From contig NZ_CP012946.1 of assembly GCF_001402875.1 (NCBI RefSeq), positions 1-64,000 of the forward strand: a stretch of DNA of 64,000 bases, given 5' to 3'. The position numbers were made by a program, and so were the translations under genes. Within the stretch, counting starts at the first letter, position 1. Every line of letters starts with the position of its first letter. This DNA is from Blastochloris viridis. GTDB lineage: Bacteria > Pseudomonadota > Alphaproteobacteria > Rhizobiales > Xanthobacteraceae. Shown in pieces: positions 10,935-18,654 of this stretch. The notes under the pieces were generated by a model. It ran no database searches, was not told the DNA's origin, and saw only the letters and a program-made list of their open reading frames with translations.

Positions 10935-10944
10935 CGGGCTTTTT
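10917..10944 (+). terminator. Intrinsic terminator of the passenger operon
   Basis: A perfect 8-bp stem AGCCCGCT/AGCGGGCT (10921-10928 with 10933-10940, 4-nt loop) is preceded by A-rich sequence and followed by TTTT. The stop codon of the 60-aa gene (10932-10934) sits at the loop edge. Confidence 0.85.
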
Positions 10945-10957
10945 CATGGAGACATCA

Positions 10958-11293
10958 ATGGAGCATTGGTCTGACTGTGCGCTGCATGCCGCCGGGTTTG
11001 CCTGTGACTGCGGCGGCTTACAACTGGCAGATTATGCGCCGGAACGGTTTCGCGTTGCGGACATATCCATTCCGGGGCGCGTCGGATTTTTCGTCGATCT
11101 CGGCAGCAGAGAAGGCTTCGTCGAGGCGCATTGTCTTCCAACCGATACGCTCGTTGCTATTGCTGCCGCCACGAACCTGCCAGACGCTCATGGCGAGGTT
11201 GCCAGCAGTCGTTTCCCCAACGGTGTGAACCTCAACAACCCGAGAAAAGCCGTCGTAGCGCAACTCAAGGCGCTTACCGCTTCTCAACGCTGA
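10958..11293 (+). CDS. Possible small Cys-containing ORF, antisense overlap
   Basis: The frame opens METSMEHWSDCALHAAGFACDCGG just after the terminator; the second ATG at 10958 has GGAGA about 6 nt upstream. The His/Cys cluster HWSDCALH..CDCGG looks protein-like and resembles small phage/plasmid proteins I remember. From 11018 on, however, the frame is exactly antisense to a better-supported minus-strand gene, so its C-terminal part may be non-functional read-through. Either a short real gene or an artefact. Confidence 0.3.
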   Translation: MEHWSDCALHAAGFACDCGGLQLADYAPERFRVADISIPGRVGFFVDLGSREGFVEAHCLPTDTLVAIAAATNLPDAHGEVASSRFPNGVNLNNPRKAVVAQLKALTASQR

Positions 11294-11314
11294 ACACGCC
11301 ACCTCTGCCCACAT
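11018..11314 (-). CDS. Small conserved hypothetical protein, WYL-like
   Basis: A 98-aa protein starting MWAEVACSALRSGKRLELRYDGFSRVVEVH. This RxLELRYDGYxRxVEVH pattern, the VWQVRGG stretch and the ending RRIICQL fit a small WYL-domain-like family that I recall from rhizobial genomes. WYL domains bind nucleic acid ligands, but no function is established for this short form. It reads inward from the right end of the transposon, toward the other passenger genes. Start chosen at the ATG 48 bp inside the right inverted repeat. Confidence 0.6.
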   Translation of the reverse strand: MWAEVACSALRSGKRLELRYDGFSRVVEVHTVGETTAGNLAMSVWQVRGGSNSNERIGWKTMRLDEAFSAAEIDEKSDAPRNGYVRNAKPFRRIICQL

Positions 11315-11361
11315 GGCGAGCCTCCTAGAGTTGCCGTCAGGACAGCCTATCCCGATTCGCG

Positions 11362-11387
11362 CGTGGTTCGCGAAGTATATAATTCCC
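11362..11387. repeat. Right terminal inverted repeat of the transposon
   Basis: Reverse complement starts GGGAATTATATACTT and ends CGAACCACG, pairing with 8438-8463 at 22 of 26 positions. It is followed immediately by the 8-bp direct repeat. Confidence 0.9.
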
Positions 11388-11395
11388 AAAGCAAA
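11388..11395. repeat. Target-site duplication, right copy
   Basis: AAAGCAAA, identical to 8430-8437. On the minus strand it forms part of the T-rich tail of the terminator of the next gene. Confidence 0.9.
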
Positions 11396-11419
11396 AGGCC
11401 CCGGATTTCGCCGGGGCCT
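11390..11419 (-). terminator. Intrinsic terminator of the Bax-inhibitor-1 family gene
   Basis: A 9-bp stem AGGCCCCGG/CCGGGGCCT (11396-11404 with 11411-11419, loop ATTTCG) lies 27 nt past the gene's stop. On the minus strand it is followed by a T-rich tail, where the transposon inserted. Confidence 0.85.
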
Positions 11420-11446
11420 CGGTGCGACGGTTGAAGCCGCGTTCGG

Positions 11447-12235
11447 TTACTCGCGGTTGCCGAACAGCTGCAGCAACATGGTGAACATGTTGATGAAGTT
11501 CAGGTAGAGCGACAGCGCGCCGAGGATGGCGCTCTTCTGCTGGGCAAAGCCGTCCATGCCGCCATAGAGGTACTCGGTCTTCAGGCGCTGGGTGTCGTAG
11601 GCGGTGAGGCCGGCGAACACCAGAACGCCGATCACCGAGATGGCGAACTGCATCGCCGACGACGCCAGGAAGATGTTGACCAGCGAGGCGATCACGATGC
11701 CGATCAGGCCCATGATCAGGAACGACGCCATGCCGGACAGGTCTTTCTGGGTGGTGTAGCCGTACAGCGACAGCGCACCGAACGAGGCGGCGGTGATGAA
11801 GAACACCCGCACGATCGAGGTGTGGGTGAACACCAGGAAGATCGAGGCGAGCGACAGGCCCATCAGGCCGGCGAATACCCAGAAGGTGATCTGGGCCGAC
11901 TGCGCGCTCATCGAATTGACGCGAGCGCTGAGCAGGAACACCACGCCGAGCGGCGCCAGCATGATGACGTACTTGAGCGGGCTGACGAACACCCACTGAC
12001 CGAACGAGGTCAGGAACACGCCGTCACGCAGGCGAACCACCGCGTCCGCCGGGTTGTCGGTCACCGCGAGCATGTAGGTGCCGAGTGCTGCGAAGCCCGT
12101 GATTGCGAGCCCGAGCACCATGTAATTGTAGATGCTGAGCATGTAGGCGCGCAGGCCGGCGTCCACCGCAGCGGCCTCGGCGCGCGAGACCGTTCTGCCG
12201 AACGGCGCTGCAGCGTTCCGATCAAACTGTGCCAT
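11447..12235 (-). CDS. Bax inhibitor-1/YccA family membrane protein
   Basis: 262-aa integral membrane protein of the BI-1/TMBIM family, seven predicted hydrophobic segments. Family features include the first helix around NYMVLGLAITGFAALGTY and the C-terminal GLTAYDTQRLKTEY motif, whose aspartate belongs to the conserved pH-sensing acidic pair. Members are proposed Ca2+ leak channels or protease-associated membrane factors; the role here is unproven. Start at MAQFDRNAAAPFG (12235). The gene has its own terminator, into which the transposon inserted. Confidence 0.92.
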   Translation of the reverse strand: MAQFDRNAAAPFGRTVSRAEAAAVDAGLRAYMLSIYNYMVLGLAITGFAALGTYMLAVTDNPADAVVRLRDGVFLTSFGQWVFVSPLKYVIMLAPLGVVFLLSARVNSMSAQSAQITFWVFAGLMGLSLASIFLVFTHTSIVRVFFITAASFGALSLYGYTTQKDLSGMASFLIMGLIGIVIASLVNIFLASSAMQFAISVIGVLVFAGLTAYDTQRLKTEYLYGGMDGFAQQKSAILGALSLYLNFINMFTMLLQLFGNRE

Positions 12236-12496
12236 CGTAATCCTCGTGCTTTCCCTGCCGGAGATCACTCGTGGTGCTCGCCCCCCGGCCGACCCGAGAA
12301 ATATGGAGGCAAATCGAGGCGGCACAAGACCGCGCCGGCCTTGATCCTGCCGTTAAAGTCGGCGTGCGGCGCCAAGCCGCGCCGAAGGGTTAACCATCTG
12401 AAAACCCAGACCGCCGCCGCTCCGCGCCTCCGCAAAGTCCACATCGCGCCAATTCGAGCGAAAACGCCAACCATTACGCAAGGGGGCGGCGACAGC

Positions 12497-12757
12497 ATGC
12501 ACGGGCCAGGATGGGAGACCGCGACCATGCAAGACCCGGTCGACAATATGAAGGCTCGCGTACGCTGCCCGGAATGTCGCAGCATATTTCGCGCCCGGAT
12601 CCATCGGCTGGTGTTCGCCGAGCCGGTGGCCTGCCCGGTGTGCCGAACCCAGCTCCGCTTCCACGTCAGTCGCCATAGCGAGAGCGAGGACGTCGAGCAC
12701 TATATCCGATACGTGGAACAACGCACCCGCCACCCCCATTTCTTCGCCGGTCGCTGA
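12497..12757 (+). CDS. Small zinc-ribbon protein, hypothetical
   Basis: An 86-aa protein with two CPXC knuckles (C24/C27 in RCPECRS and C46/C49 in ACPVCRT), spaced to form a zinc ribbon. The rest is His/Arg-rich (FHVSRHSESEDVEHYIRYVEQ). AAGGGGG near 12480-12486 supports the ATG at 12497; an ATG at 12527 is an alternative. No partner domain is present, so DNA, RNA or protein binding cannot be distinguished. It stands alone, divergent from the BI-1 gene and convergent with the ABC permease. Confidence 0.65.
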   Translation: MHGPGWETATMQDPVDNMKARVRCPECRSIFRARIHRLVFAEPVACPVCRTQLRFHVSRHSESEDVEHYIRYVEQRTRHPHFFAGR

Positions 12758-12861
12758 CGGCTTCGGCGAGGGAACGCCACGCCGGCTCCGGCCCTTGCGC
12801 CGGCCCGGCGCTCTCCCGAAATCCCCTCATCCGCCGCCAGACGGCTCGGCCGGGGTTCGCA

Positions 12862-15435
12862 TCACAGGTGCCGCAGCACTGGCGCGGGCTTTTCGCCGAG
12901 CGCGCGCCAGGTGCCGGCCAGTCCGAACGCCACCGTCAGCACCAGCGCCGCCACCACTGCCACCACCGCGCCGGGGCCGTTCCACGCGAACGGGATCTTC
13001 ATGGCGTAGGTGACGATGGCCCAGCCAGCGACCGAGCCCGCCAGCACGCCGAACACCGCGGTCACCAGCCCGAGCGCGGCGTATTCCAGCACATAGGCCG
13101 TGAGCAGCCGGCCGCGGGTGGCACCGAGCGTCTTCAGAATCACCGCGTCATAGACGCGGTGGCGGTGCCCGGCGGCGAGCGCGCCCGCCAGCACCAGCAC
13201 GGCGGCGACCAGCGTGAGGATGCTGGCACCGCGGATGCCGTTGATCAAATTGCCGACCAGGTCGTTGACCGCGGCCAGCGCGTCCTTGACCCGCACCGTG
13301 GTCACAGTCGGGAACGCCGCCGCCACCTTGGTCAGCACGTCCAGCTCGGCCTTTGTTCCGTCGCTGCCGTTCGCCAGGCTCAAGGTGGCGAGGTGGGTGT
13401 GGGGGGCGCCGCGGAACGTTTCCGGGTTGAACACCAGCACGAAATTGATGCCGAGCGACTCCCAGTCGAGCGTGCGCAGGTTCGACAGCGTCGCCTCGAT
13501 GTTGCGGCCCAGGACGTTGACCACGATCTTGTCGCCGATCTTGAGGTCGAACGCCTCGGCGATGCGCTTTTCCATCGATACCAGCGGTGGGCCGGTCTCG
13601 CCGGCCGTCCACCACGCGCCCTCGACCACCCGCGAGCCGTCGGGCGGGGCCTCGGCGTAGGTAATGCCCCGATCGCCCGACAGCACCCAGGCGACGTTCT
13701 GCGGCGCCTGGATGGTCTCGACGGCACGGCCGCCGAGCGAGATCAGCCGGCCGCGCAGCATCGGCACGCGGGTGAGCTGGCCGTCCGGTACCAGCTCCGT
13801 GATGAAGCGATCGAACCGGCCGGCCTCGGCGTTGGGAATGTCGACGAAGAAGAAGCTCGGCGCCCGCTCCGGCAGCGAGGAGGTGAGCTGGCGGCGCAGG
13901 TTCGAATCGATCTGTGCCAGCGTGACGAGCAGCGCAAGCCCGAGCCCGAGCGACAGCACCACCGCCGGGGTCACCGTACCGGGGCGGTGGATGTTGGCGA
14001 TCGCGAGGCGCAGCTCGGTCGAGCGCACCCGCGGCACCCGGCGGGCCAGCGCCATGATGGCGGCGGCGACCAGCCGCAGCAGCACGAACACCGCGCCGGC
14101 GGCGCCGACATAGACCGCCGCGAGCCAGGGGTCGCCGGAGGTGAAGATCGCCAAGGCGGCGAGCGCCGCCACCGCCACGGCGGTCAGCACGGCGTAGCGC
14201 GGCCGCGGCCAGCGCCGCTCCGGCGCCACCATGTCGCGGAACAGCGCCGACACCGGCACGTCGTGGGCGCGGCCGAGCGGCCACAGCGCGAACGCCGCCG
14301 CGGTGACGAGGCCGTAAAGCAGCGCCAGCCCCAGCACATCGGGATAGAGCGCCGGTGCCAACGGGATCGGAATCACCGCGCCGAACAGCGCCGCCACCGC
14401 GAACGGCAGCGCCGCGCCGACGGCAAGGCCGATGATAACGCCGAGGCCGCCGAGCAGCAGCACCTGGGCGAGGTAGATCGCAAACACCTTGGCGCCGGAG
14501 GCGCCCAGCGCCTTGAAGGTGGCGATTACCTCGCGCTTCTTGTCCATGTAGCTCTTCACCGCGCTCGCCACCCCGACGCCGCCCACCATCAGCGCGGTGA
14601 GGCCGACGAAGGTGAGGAACTGGGTGAAGCGCTCGATCTGACGCTCGAGCTGCGGCGAGGCGTTGGCGCGGGTGCGCGCCTCCCAACCGGCCTGGGGGAA
14701 GGCCGCCTCCGCCGCCTCGGTCAGCGCCTGCGCCGCCGCGTCGGAGCCGTCGGCCAGCAGCACACGGTAGGTCCAGCGCACCAGGCTGCCGGGCTGCACC
14801 AGGCCGGTGGCGCGCAGCGCGTCCTCGCCGACCAGCAGGCGCGGGCCAAAGCCGATGCCGCCGGCGAGGCGATCGGGCTCCTGGCGCACCAGGGCGCGCA
14901 GCTCGAAGGTCGCAGCGCCGACCTCGATGCGGTCGCCGGGCTTGAGGTTGAGCCGAGCCAGCAGGGCGGGGTCGGCGGCGGCGCCGAACGCGCCGTCGCG
15001 GCGGGCGAGGAGATCGGCGGTGGCGAGCTGCGGGTCGAGCTTGAGCTCGCCGAGCCTCGGATAGCCGGCATCGACCGCCTTCATTTCGACCAGCGTCGAG
15101 CCGCCGTCCGCGGCGCGGGCCATGCCGCGCATGGTGGCGACCACGCCGACGGTGCCGCTGCGGTCGAGAAACGCCCGCTCCTCCGGGCTGGCCTCGCGGT
15201 GGATCAGCGAGAACGCCGCGTCGGCGCCGAGGATGGTGCGGCCCTCGTGGGCGATGCCGTCGGTGAGGGCGCGCGACATCGAGCCGACGCCGGCAATGGC
15301 GGTGACGCCAAGCGCGATGCAGGCGAGGAAGATGCGAAAGCCCTGGATGCCGCCGCGCAGCTCGCGCACCGCGAGCCTGACTGCCAGCGCGGCGCCGGCC
15401 AGCGCACCGGGCGAGGTGGAAACGAACGCGCTCAT
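12862..15435 (-). CDS. ABC transporter permease, YbbP-like, two FtsX domains
   Basis: Large 857-aa permease of the MacB/LolC superfamily (YbbP type). An N-terminal helix precedes a big periplasmic domain. The first FtsX core is near FVGLTALMVGGVGVASAVKSYMDKKREVIATFKALGAS. A second periplasmic region precedes the C-terminal FtsX core near ILTLVAAVLVLAGALAAGHRHRVYDAVILKTLGATR. YbbA/YbbP systems are linked to lipid or lysophospholipid handling in the envelope. It starts 10 nt after the ATPase gene. An esterase gene of the TesA type lies divergently on the far side, the classic tesA-ybbA-ybbP grouping. Confidence 0.92.
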   Translation of the reverse strand: MSAFVSTSPGALAGAALAVRLAVRELRGGIQGFRIFLACIALGVTAIAGVGSMSRALTDGIAHEGRTILGADAAFSLIHREASPEERAFLDRSGTVGVVATMRGMARAADGGSTLVEMKAVDAGYPRLGELKLDPQLATADLLARRDGAFGAAADPALLARLNLKPGDRIEVGAATFELRALVRQEPDRLAGGIGFGPRLLVGEDALRATGLVQPGSLVRWTYRVLLADGSDAAAQALTEAAEAAFPQAGWEARTRANASPQLERQIERFTQFLTFVGLTALMVGGVGVASAVKSYMDKKREVIATFKALGASGAKVFAIYLAQVLLLGGLGVIIGLAVGAALPFAVAALFGAVIPIPLAPALYPDVLGLALLYGLVTAAAFALWPLGRAHDVPVSALFRDMVAPERRWPRPRYAVLTAVAVAALAALAIFTSGDPWLAAVYVGAAGAVFVLLRLVAAAIMALARRVPRVRSTELRLAIANIHRPGTVTPAVVLSLGLGLALLVTLAQIDSNLRRQLTSSLPERAPSFFFVDIPNAEAGRFDRFITELVPDGQLTRVPMLRGRLISLGGRAVETIQAPQNVAWVLSGDRGITYAEAPPDGSRVVEGAWWTAGETGPPLVSMEKRIAEAFDLKIGDKIVVNVLGRNIEATLSNLRTLDWESLGINFVLVFNPETFRGAPHTHLATLSLANGSDGTKAELDVLTKVAAAFPTVTTVRVKDALAAVNDLVGNLINGIRGASILTLVAAVLVLAGALAAGHRHRVYDAVILKTLGATRGRLLTAYVLEYAALGLVTAVFGVLAGSVAGWAIVTYAMKIPFAWNGPGAVVAVVAALVLTVAFGLAGTWRALGEKPAPVLRHL

Positions 15436-15445
15436 AGGCCGGCCT

Positions 15446-16171
15446 CTACGCCAGAACCTGGGCGCGCGACGTCGCAGCGCCCTCGATGCCGCCGGAGCGG
15501 ATGCGCACGGTACGGCCGCAGCGCCGCGCCAGCTCGAGGTCGTGGGTGACGATGACGAGCGTGGTGCCGCGTTCGCGCTGCTGGTCGAACAACAGCTCGA
15601 CGATGGTGCCGCCGGTCGATTCGTCGAGATTGCCGGTCGGCTCGTCGGCGACCAGGATCGGCGGGTTGGGGGCGAGCGCGCGGGCCAGCGCCACGCGCTG
15701 CTGCTCGCCGCCGGACAGCTGGGCGGGGTAGTGGTCGAGCCGGTCGTTGAGCCCGACGATGGCGAGTTCTCGCTCGGCGCGGGCGAAGGCATCGGCGGCG
15801 CCAGCCAATTCCAGCGGCACCGCGACGTTCTCAAGCGCCGTCATGGTCGGGATGAGGTGGAAGGACTGGAACACGATGCCGATATGGCGGCCGCGGAAGC
15901 GGGCAAGGTCGTCCTCGCTCAGCTGCATCAGGTTCTCGCCGGCCACCGTCACCCGGCCCGAATCGGGTTTCTCCAGTCCGGCCAGCACCATCAGCAGGGT
16001 CGACTTGCCCGATCCCGACGGCCCTACCAAACCAACCGCCTCGCCCCGATCTATGGTGAGATCGATGTCCTTGAGGACATGGACGCGGGCCGCCCCTCGG
16101 CCCAGCCAGAGATCGACCCCCGACAGGGCGATCGCCGGCTCCGGTTGTGCTGTCGCCGAGGTTTCGGTCAT
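15446..16171 (-). CDS. ABC transporter ATP-binding protein, YbbA-like
   Basis: 241-aa MacB/LolD-type ATPase partnering the adjacent permease. Walker [10 protein letters not shown] is at residues 50-58, the Q-loop is in FQSFHLIP, the signature [15 protein letters not shown] is near 151 and Walker [10 protein letters not shown] is near 172, with the H-loop in VTHDLELA. The start is set at MTETSATAQ (16171); a further in-frame ATG at 16219 would overlap the divergent esterase start. All catalytic motifs are intact. Confidence 0.94.
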   Translation of the reverse strand: MTETSATAQPEPAIALSGVDLWLGRGAARVHVLKDIDLTIDRGEAVGLVGPSGSGKSTLLMVLAGLEKPDSGRVTVAGENLMQLSEDDLARFRGRHIGIVFQSFHLIPTMTALENVAVPLELAGAADAFARAERELAIVGLNDRLDHYPAQLSGGEQQRVALARALAPNPPILVADEPTGNLDESTGGTIVELLFDQQRERGTTLVIVTHDLELARRCGRTVRIRSGGIEGAATSRAQVLA

Positions 16172-16217
16172 GCCGATATTGTCCTGGTTCGGGCGCCGCC
16201 CCGAGATGGAAGAGTTC

Positions 16218-16943
16218 ATGACGGCAGAATATGGGGAGTTTCCGCGCCGGGACCAGAACCGTGGCGATTCAGGGCGCCGCGGGCTTCTGGCCGGGGCCGC
16301 AGGGGTGCTGATGACGATTTCGCTCGCCGGTTCAATGTCCCACGTCGCCGATGCCGCGAACGAGGGCGGCGCGCTCCGCCTGGTGGCGCTGGGCGACAGC
16401 CTTACCGCCGGCTACGGCCTGCCGGCCGATGCGGCGCTGCCGGTGCAGCTCCAGCGCCGGCTCGAGGCGCGCGGTCACAAGGTGGTGATCGTCAATGCCG
16501 GGGTGTCGGGCGACACCGCCTCCGGCGGGCTGGAGCGGCTCGACTGGTCGATCGCCGCCGACGCCGAGGGCGCGATCGTGGCGCTCGGCGCCAACGACGC
16601 GCTGCGCGGCATCGACCCCGCCGTCACCCGCAAGGCGCTCGATGCCATCCTGAGCCGCCTTCGGGCCAAGGGGCTGGAGGTGCTGCTGGCCGGCATGCTG
16701 GCACCGCGCAATCTCGGCGAGGCCTACGCTCGAGCGTTCGATGCGATCTATCCTGACCTCGCCCGCCAGCATGGCGTCGAGTTCTATCCGTTTCTGCTGG
16801 AGGGGGTGGTGGGGGTGCCGCGGTTCAACCTGAACGACGGCATCCACCCCACCGCCGAGGGCGTCGGCCTGATCGCCGACCGGATGCTGCCCGCGGTCGA
16901 GCGGCTGCTGGCGAAGGTCGAGGCCAAGCGGGCCGGGCACTGA
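16218..16943 (+). CDS. Arylesterase / SGNH-GDSL hydrolase, TesA-like
   Basis: Exported hydrolase of acyl esters or thioesters, about 241 aa. An N-terminal [21 protein letters not shown] stretch is a Tat-like signal. Block I is [11 protein letters not shown] with S61, the oxyanion glycine is in GVSGDT, block III is GANDALRG with N126, and block V is D207-G-I-H210. The catalytic set is complete. It is divergent from the YbbA-like ATPase with 46 bp between the starts, as in tesA-ybbAP clusters. ATG at 16206 is an alternative start. Confidence 0.92.
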   Translation: MTAEYGEFPRRDQNRGDSGRRGLLAGAAGVLMTISLAGSMSHVADAANEGGALRLVALGDSLTAGYGLPADAALPVQLQRRLEARGHKVVIVNAGVSGDTASGGLERLDWSIAADAEGAIVALGANDALRGIDPAVTRKALDAILSRLRAKGLEVLLAGMLAPRNLGEAYARAFDAIYPDLARQHGVEFYPFLLEGVVGVPRFNLNDGIHPTAEGVGLIADRMLPAVERLLAKVEAKRAGH

Positions 16944-17042
16944 CGGCCGCGACTGTTGCCGGTCGTGGTTGACCGTGCCGGCGCCGTCCGGCAAACCTTG
17001 GCATCGCTGCGCGGGCGGGGCCGCGCTGGCGAGGAGGGTGTG

Positions 17043-17576
17043 ATGCCGCGTCTCTTCACCGGGCTGGAAATCCCGGCCGAGATCGGCAGCTCGCTCATGT
17101 TGCTGCGCGGCGGGGTGCCGGGGGCGCGCTGGGTCGAGCCCGGCGACTTCCACATCACCCTGCGCTTCATCGGCGATGTCGACGATCGCGTCGGCCGCGA
17201 GGTCGCCGCCATGCTCGGCGACATCCGGCGCAAGGCGTTCGAGCTGTCGTTGGTCGGGCTCGACGTGTTCGGGGGTCGGAAACCCCGGGCGATCTATGTC
17301 CCGGTGGAGGCGCCGTCGGTGCTGGCCGAACTGCAGGCCGAGCACGAGCGGCTGATGCAGCGGATCGGCCTTTCACCCGAAGGTCGCAACTACCGGCCCC
17401 ACGTCACCCTGGCCCGGCTGCGCGAAACGGCGCCGCGGACGGTGGCGGACTATCTGGCGGCGCGCGGCCTCTATCGCAGCCCGCCGTTCCGCGCCTCGCG
17501 CTTCGTGCTGTTCTCGTCGCGGGCTTCGGTCGGCGGTGGTCCGTACGTCGTCGAGGCGGCCTATCCCTTGCTCTGA
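17043..17576 (+). CDS. thpR: RNA 2',3'-cyclic phosphodiesterase (2H family)
   Basis: 177-aa 2H phosphoesterase that opens 2',3'-cyclic phosphate RNA ends and can join 2'-5' linkages in vitro. The two HXTX motifs are H37-I-T-L and H120-V-T-L, the expected catalytic pair. The start at [11 protein letters not shown] has GAGGAGGG just upstream; the longer frame starting at 16956 adds a non-homologous Arg/Gly-rich leader. It lies about 100 nt downstream of the esterase and 22 nt before pterin dehydratase, in a likely plus-strand operon. Confidence 0.92.
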   Translation: MPRLFTGLEIPAEIGSSLMLLRGGVPGARWVEPGDFHITLRFIGDVDDRVGREVAAMLGDIRRKAFELSLVGLDVFGGRKPRAIYVPVEAPSVLAELQAEHERLMQRIGLSPEGRNYRPHVTLARLRETAPRTVADYLAARGLYRSPPFRASRFVLFSSRASVGGGPYVVEAAYPLL

Positions 17577-17598
17577 TGTTGAGCCTTCAGGAGGTTTC

Positions 17599-17898
17599 AT
17601 GCGCGAAAAGCTGATCGGACCGAAACGCGAGCAGGCGCTCAAGGCGCTCCACGGCTGGCGCGAGGTCGAGGACCGCGACGCTATCACCAAGCGGTTCGTG
17701 TTCCGCGATTTCAGCGAGGCGTTCGGCTGGATGACGCGCGTCGCCCTGGTGGCCGAGCGCATGGACCACCATCCCGAATGGCTCAATGTCTACAAGACGG
17801 TCGAGGTGACGCTGTCGACCCACGACGCCGGCGGCGTCACCGAACTCGACGCGGCGCTGGCCAAGATCATGGACGGTATCGCCGCCCAGGTCCGGTGA
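17599..17898 (+). CDS. phhB: 4a-hydroxytetrahydrobiopterin dehydratase
   Basis: 99-aa pterin-4a-carbinolamine dehydratase, which dehydrates the hydroxylated pterin in recycling linked to aromatic amino acid hydroxylases or to molybdopterin-type metabolism. H57-H58-P-E-W and H75 in LSTHDAGG are the catalytic histidines. AGGAGG ends about 6 nt before the ATG at 17599; longer in-frame starts run into thpR. No phenylalanine hydroxylase gene is in this window, so the physiological substrate is open. Confidence 0.93.
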   Translation: MREKLIGPKREQALKALHGWREVEDRDAITKRFVFRDFSEAFGWMTRVALVAERMDHHPEWLNVYKTVEVTLSTHDAGGVTELDAALAKIMDGIAAQVR

Positions 17899-18033
17899 GA
17901 CCCGGAGCAGCGTCGGGCCACCGGGCCGCTGTCGCTGGAACTGCCGAGCCCCGCCGCTGCGGCGAGGCTCCGATCCGATGTGACCCAACGGACACGGGCG
18001 GACGGTGACAACCGCCGCCCAGCCGGCCGATGC

Positions 18034-18327
18034 TCACTGGTAATACGGCGACGGGACAAAGCGGCCGCCGCGGCCGGGTCCGAAATACTCGGTGGGCGTG
18101 CCCTGATAATAGCCGTAATAGCCGGGCGGTCCGAAATCGCCGCGCCGGGTTATGAGCGAATTGATGGGACCATCCGGAAACACCACGTCACCCCGATTGG
18201 GACCCAATGCCCCGCCGCCCGGCGGTTCGCCCGGAAGGTCGAGGGCCCGGAGGTCGGTACCATCGTTCGCTACGGCGGCACCTGCCATCAGCGCCGCGGC
18301 GGCGATTCCGATCAGCAGTTTCTTCAT
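18034..18327 (-). CDS. Small secreted Gly/Pro/Tyr-rich protein
   Basis: 97-aa protein with a textbook signal peptide (MKKLLIGIAAAALMAGAAVAND, cleavage near residue 20). The short mature chain has a Pro/Gly-rich middle and a GPPGYYGYYQ..GPGRGGRF..YYQ tail. AGAGGAGAA upstream supports the ATG at 18327. No family is recognised. The composition suggests a disordered or surface-associated periplasmic protein. It is a single-gene unit. Confidence 0.6.
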   Translation of the reverse strand: MKKLLIGIAAAALMAGAAVANDGTDLRALDLPGEPPGGGALGPNRGDVVFPDGPINSLITRRGDFGPPGYYGYYQGTPTEYFGPGRGGRFVPSPYYQ

Positions 18328-18350
18328 CGGAGTTCTCCTCTCAACGAGCA

Positions 18351-18406
18351 CATCTTCCGCAGACGCGGAACCAGGTTTGCGGAAGACCGTGCGATAATTC
18401 AAAAGC
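18351..18406. repeat. Palindromic repeat, module-2 type, minus orientation
   Basis: Reverse complement reads TTATCGCACGGTCTTCCGCA, then AACCTGGTTCC, then TGCGGAAGATGTGCTC. This is the layout of module 2 at 7095-7148 (TTCGCA..CCGG..TGCGGAA.ATGCTC). The rest of the 18328-18654 gap shows no gene. Confidence 0.55.
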
Positions 18407-18654
18407 TTGCGGAGCGTGCGGCCGGGGCGATCGGTGCGATGCACCCTGCCCGACGCGCCACCCCAAGCCATCAGCCGGCGAGAGGTTCCGGCGGCCGGGG
18501 CGGCTGGGGGTTGCGTGAAAGGCCAAGCCCACGCGGAAAGCGTGCAGGCGCGCGCGCTTGACCAGTCATGATTTTGTGACCGGCAAGGCCGTTGGGGTCG
18601 GGCCGGGGTTTTGACCGGGCGGCGGGGGCGGCGACAGTCGCGGCCGGCTGGCGG

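Larger units (their letters stand above)
8438..11387. mobile_element. Complete IS1595-family transposon with passenger genes
   Basis: A 2,950-bp element. The outer 26 bp at 8438-8463 and 11362-11387 are inverted repeats with 22 of 26 matches: both start GG, share ATTATATACTT and end CGAACCACG. The flanking 8-bp duplication AAAGCAAA is exact. Inside are a transposase, a 285-aa unknown protein, a PIN protein, a 60-aa basic protein, a possible small Cys-containing ORF and an antisense-facing small conserved protein. Passenger GC is visibly lower than in the surrounding chromosome. Clean ends and an intact transposase suggest a recent insertion. The family is assigned from the transposase and duplication length; the ends were found by eye. 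Confidence 0.9.

Noticed and set aside
12868..15549. An 893-codon plus-strand frame
   Set aside because: It is exactly antisense to the ABC permease and encodes low-complexity Arg/Gln/His-rich sequence. The permease has clear family motifs.
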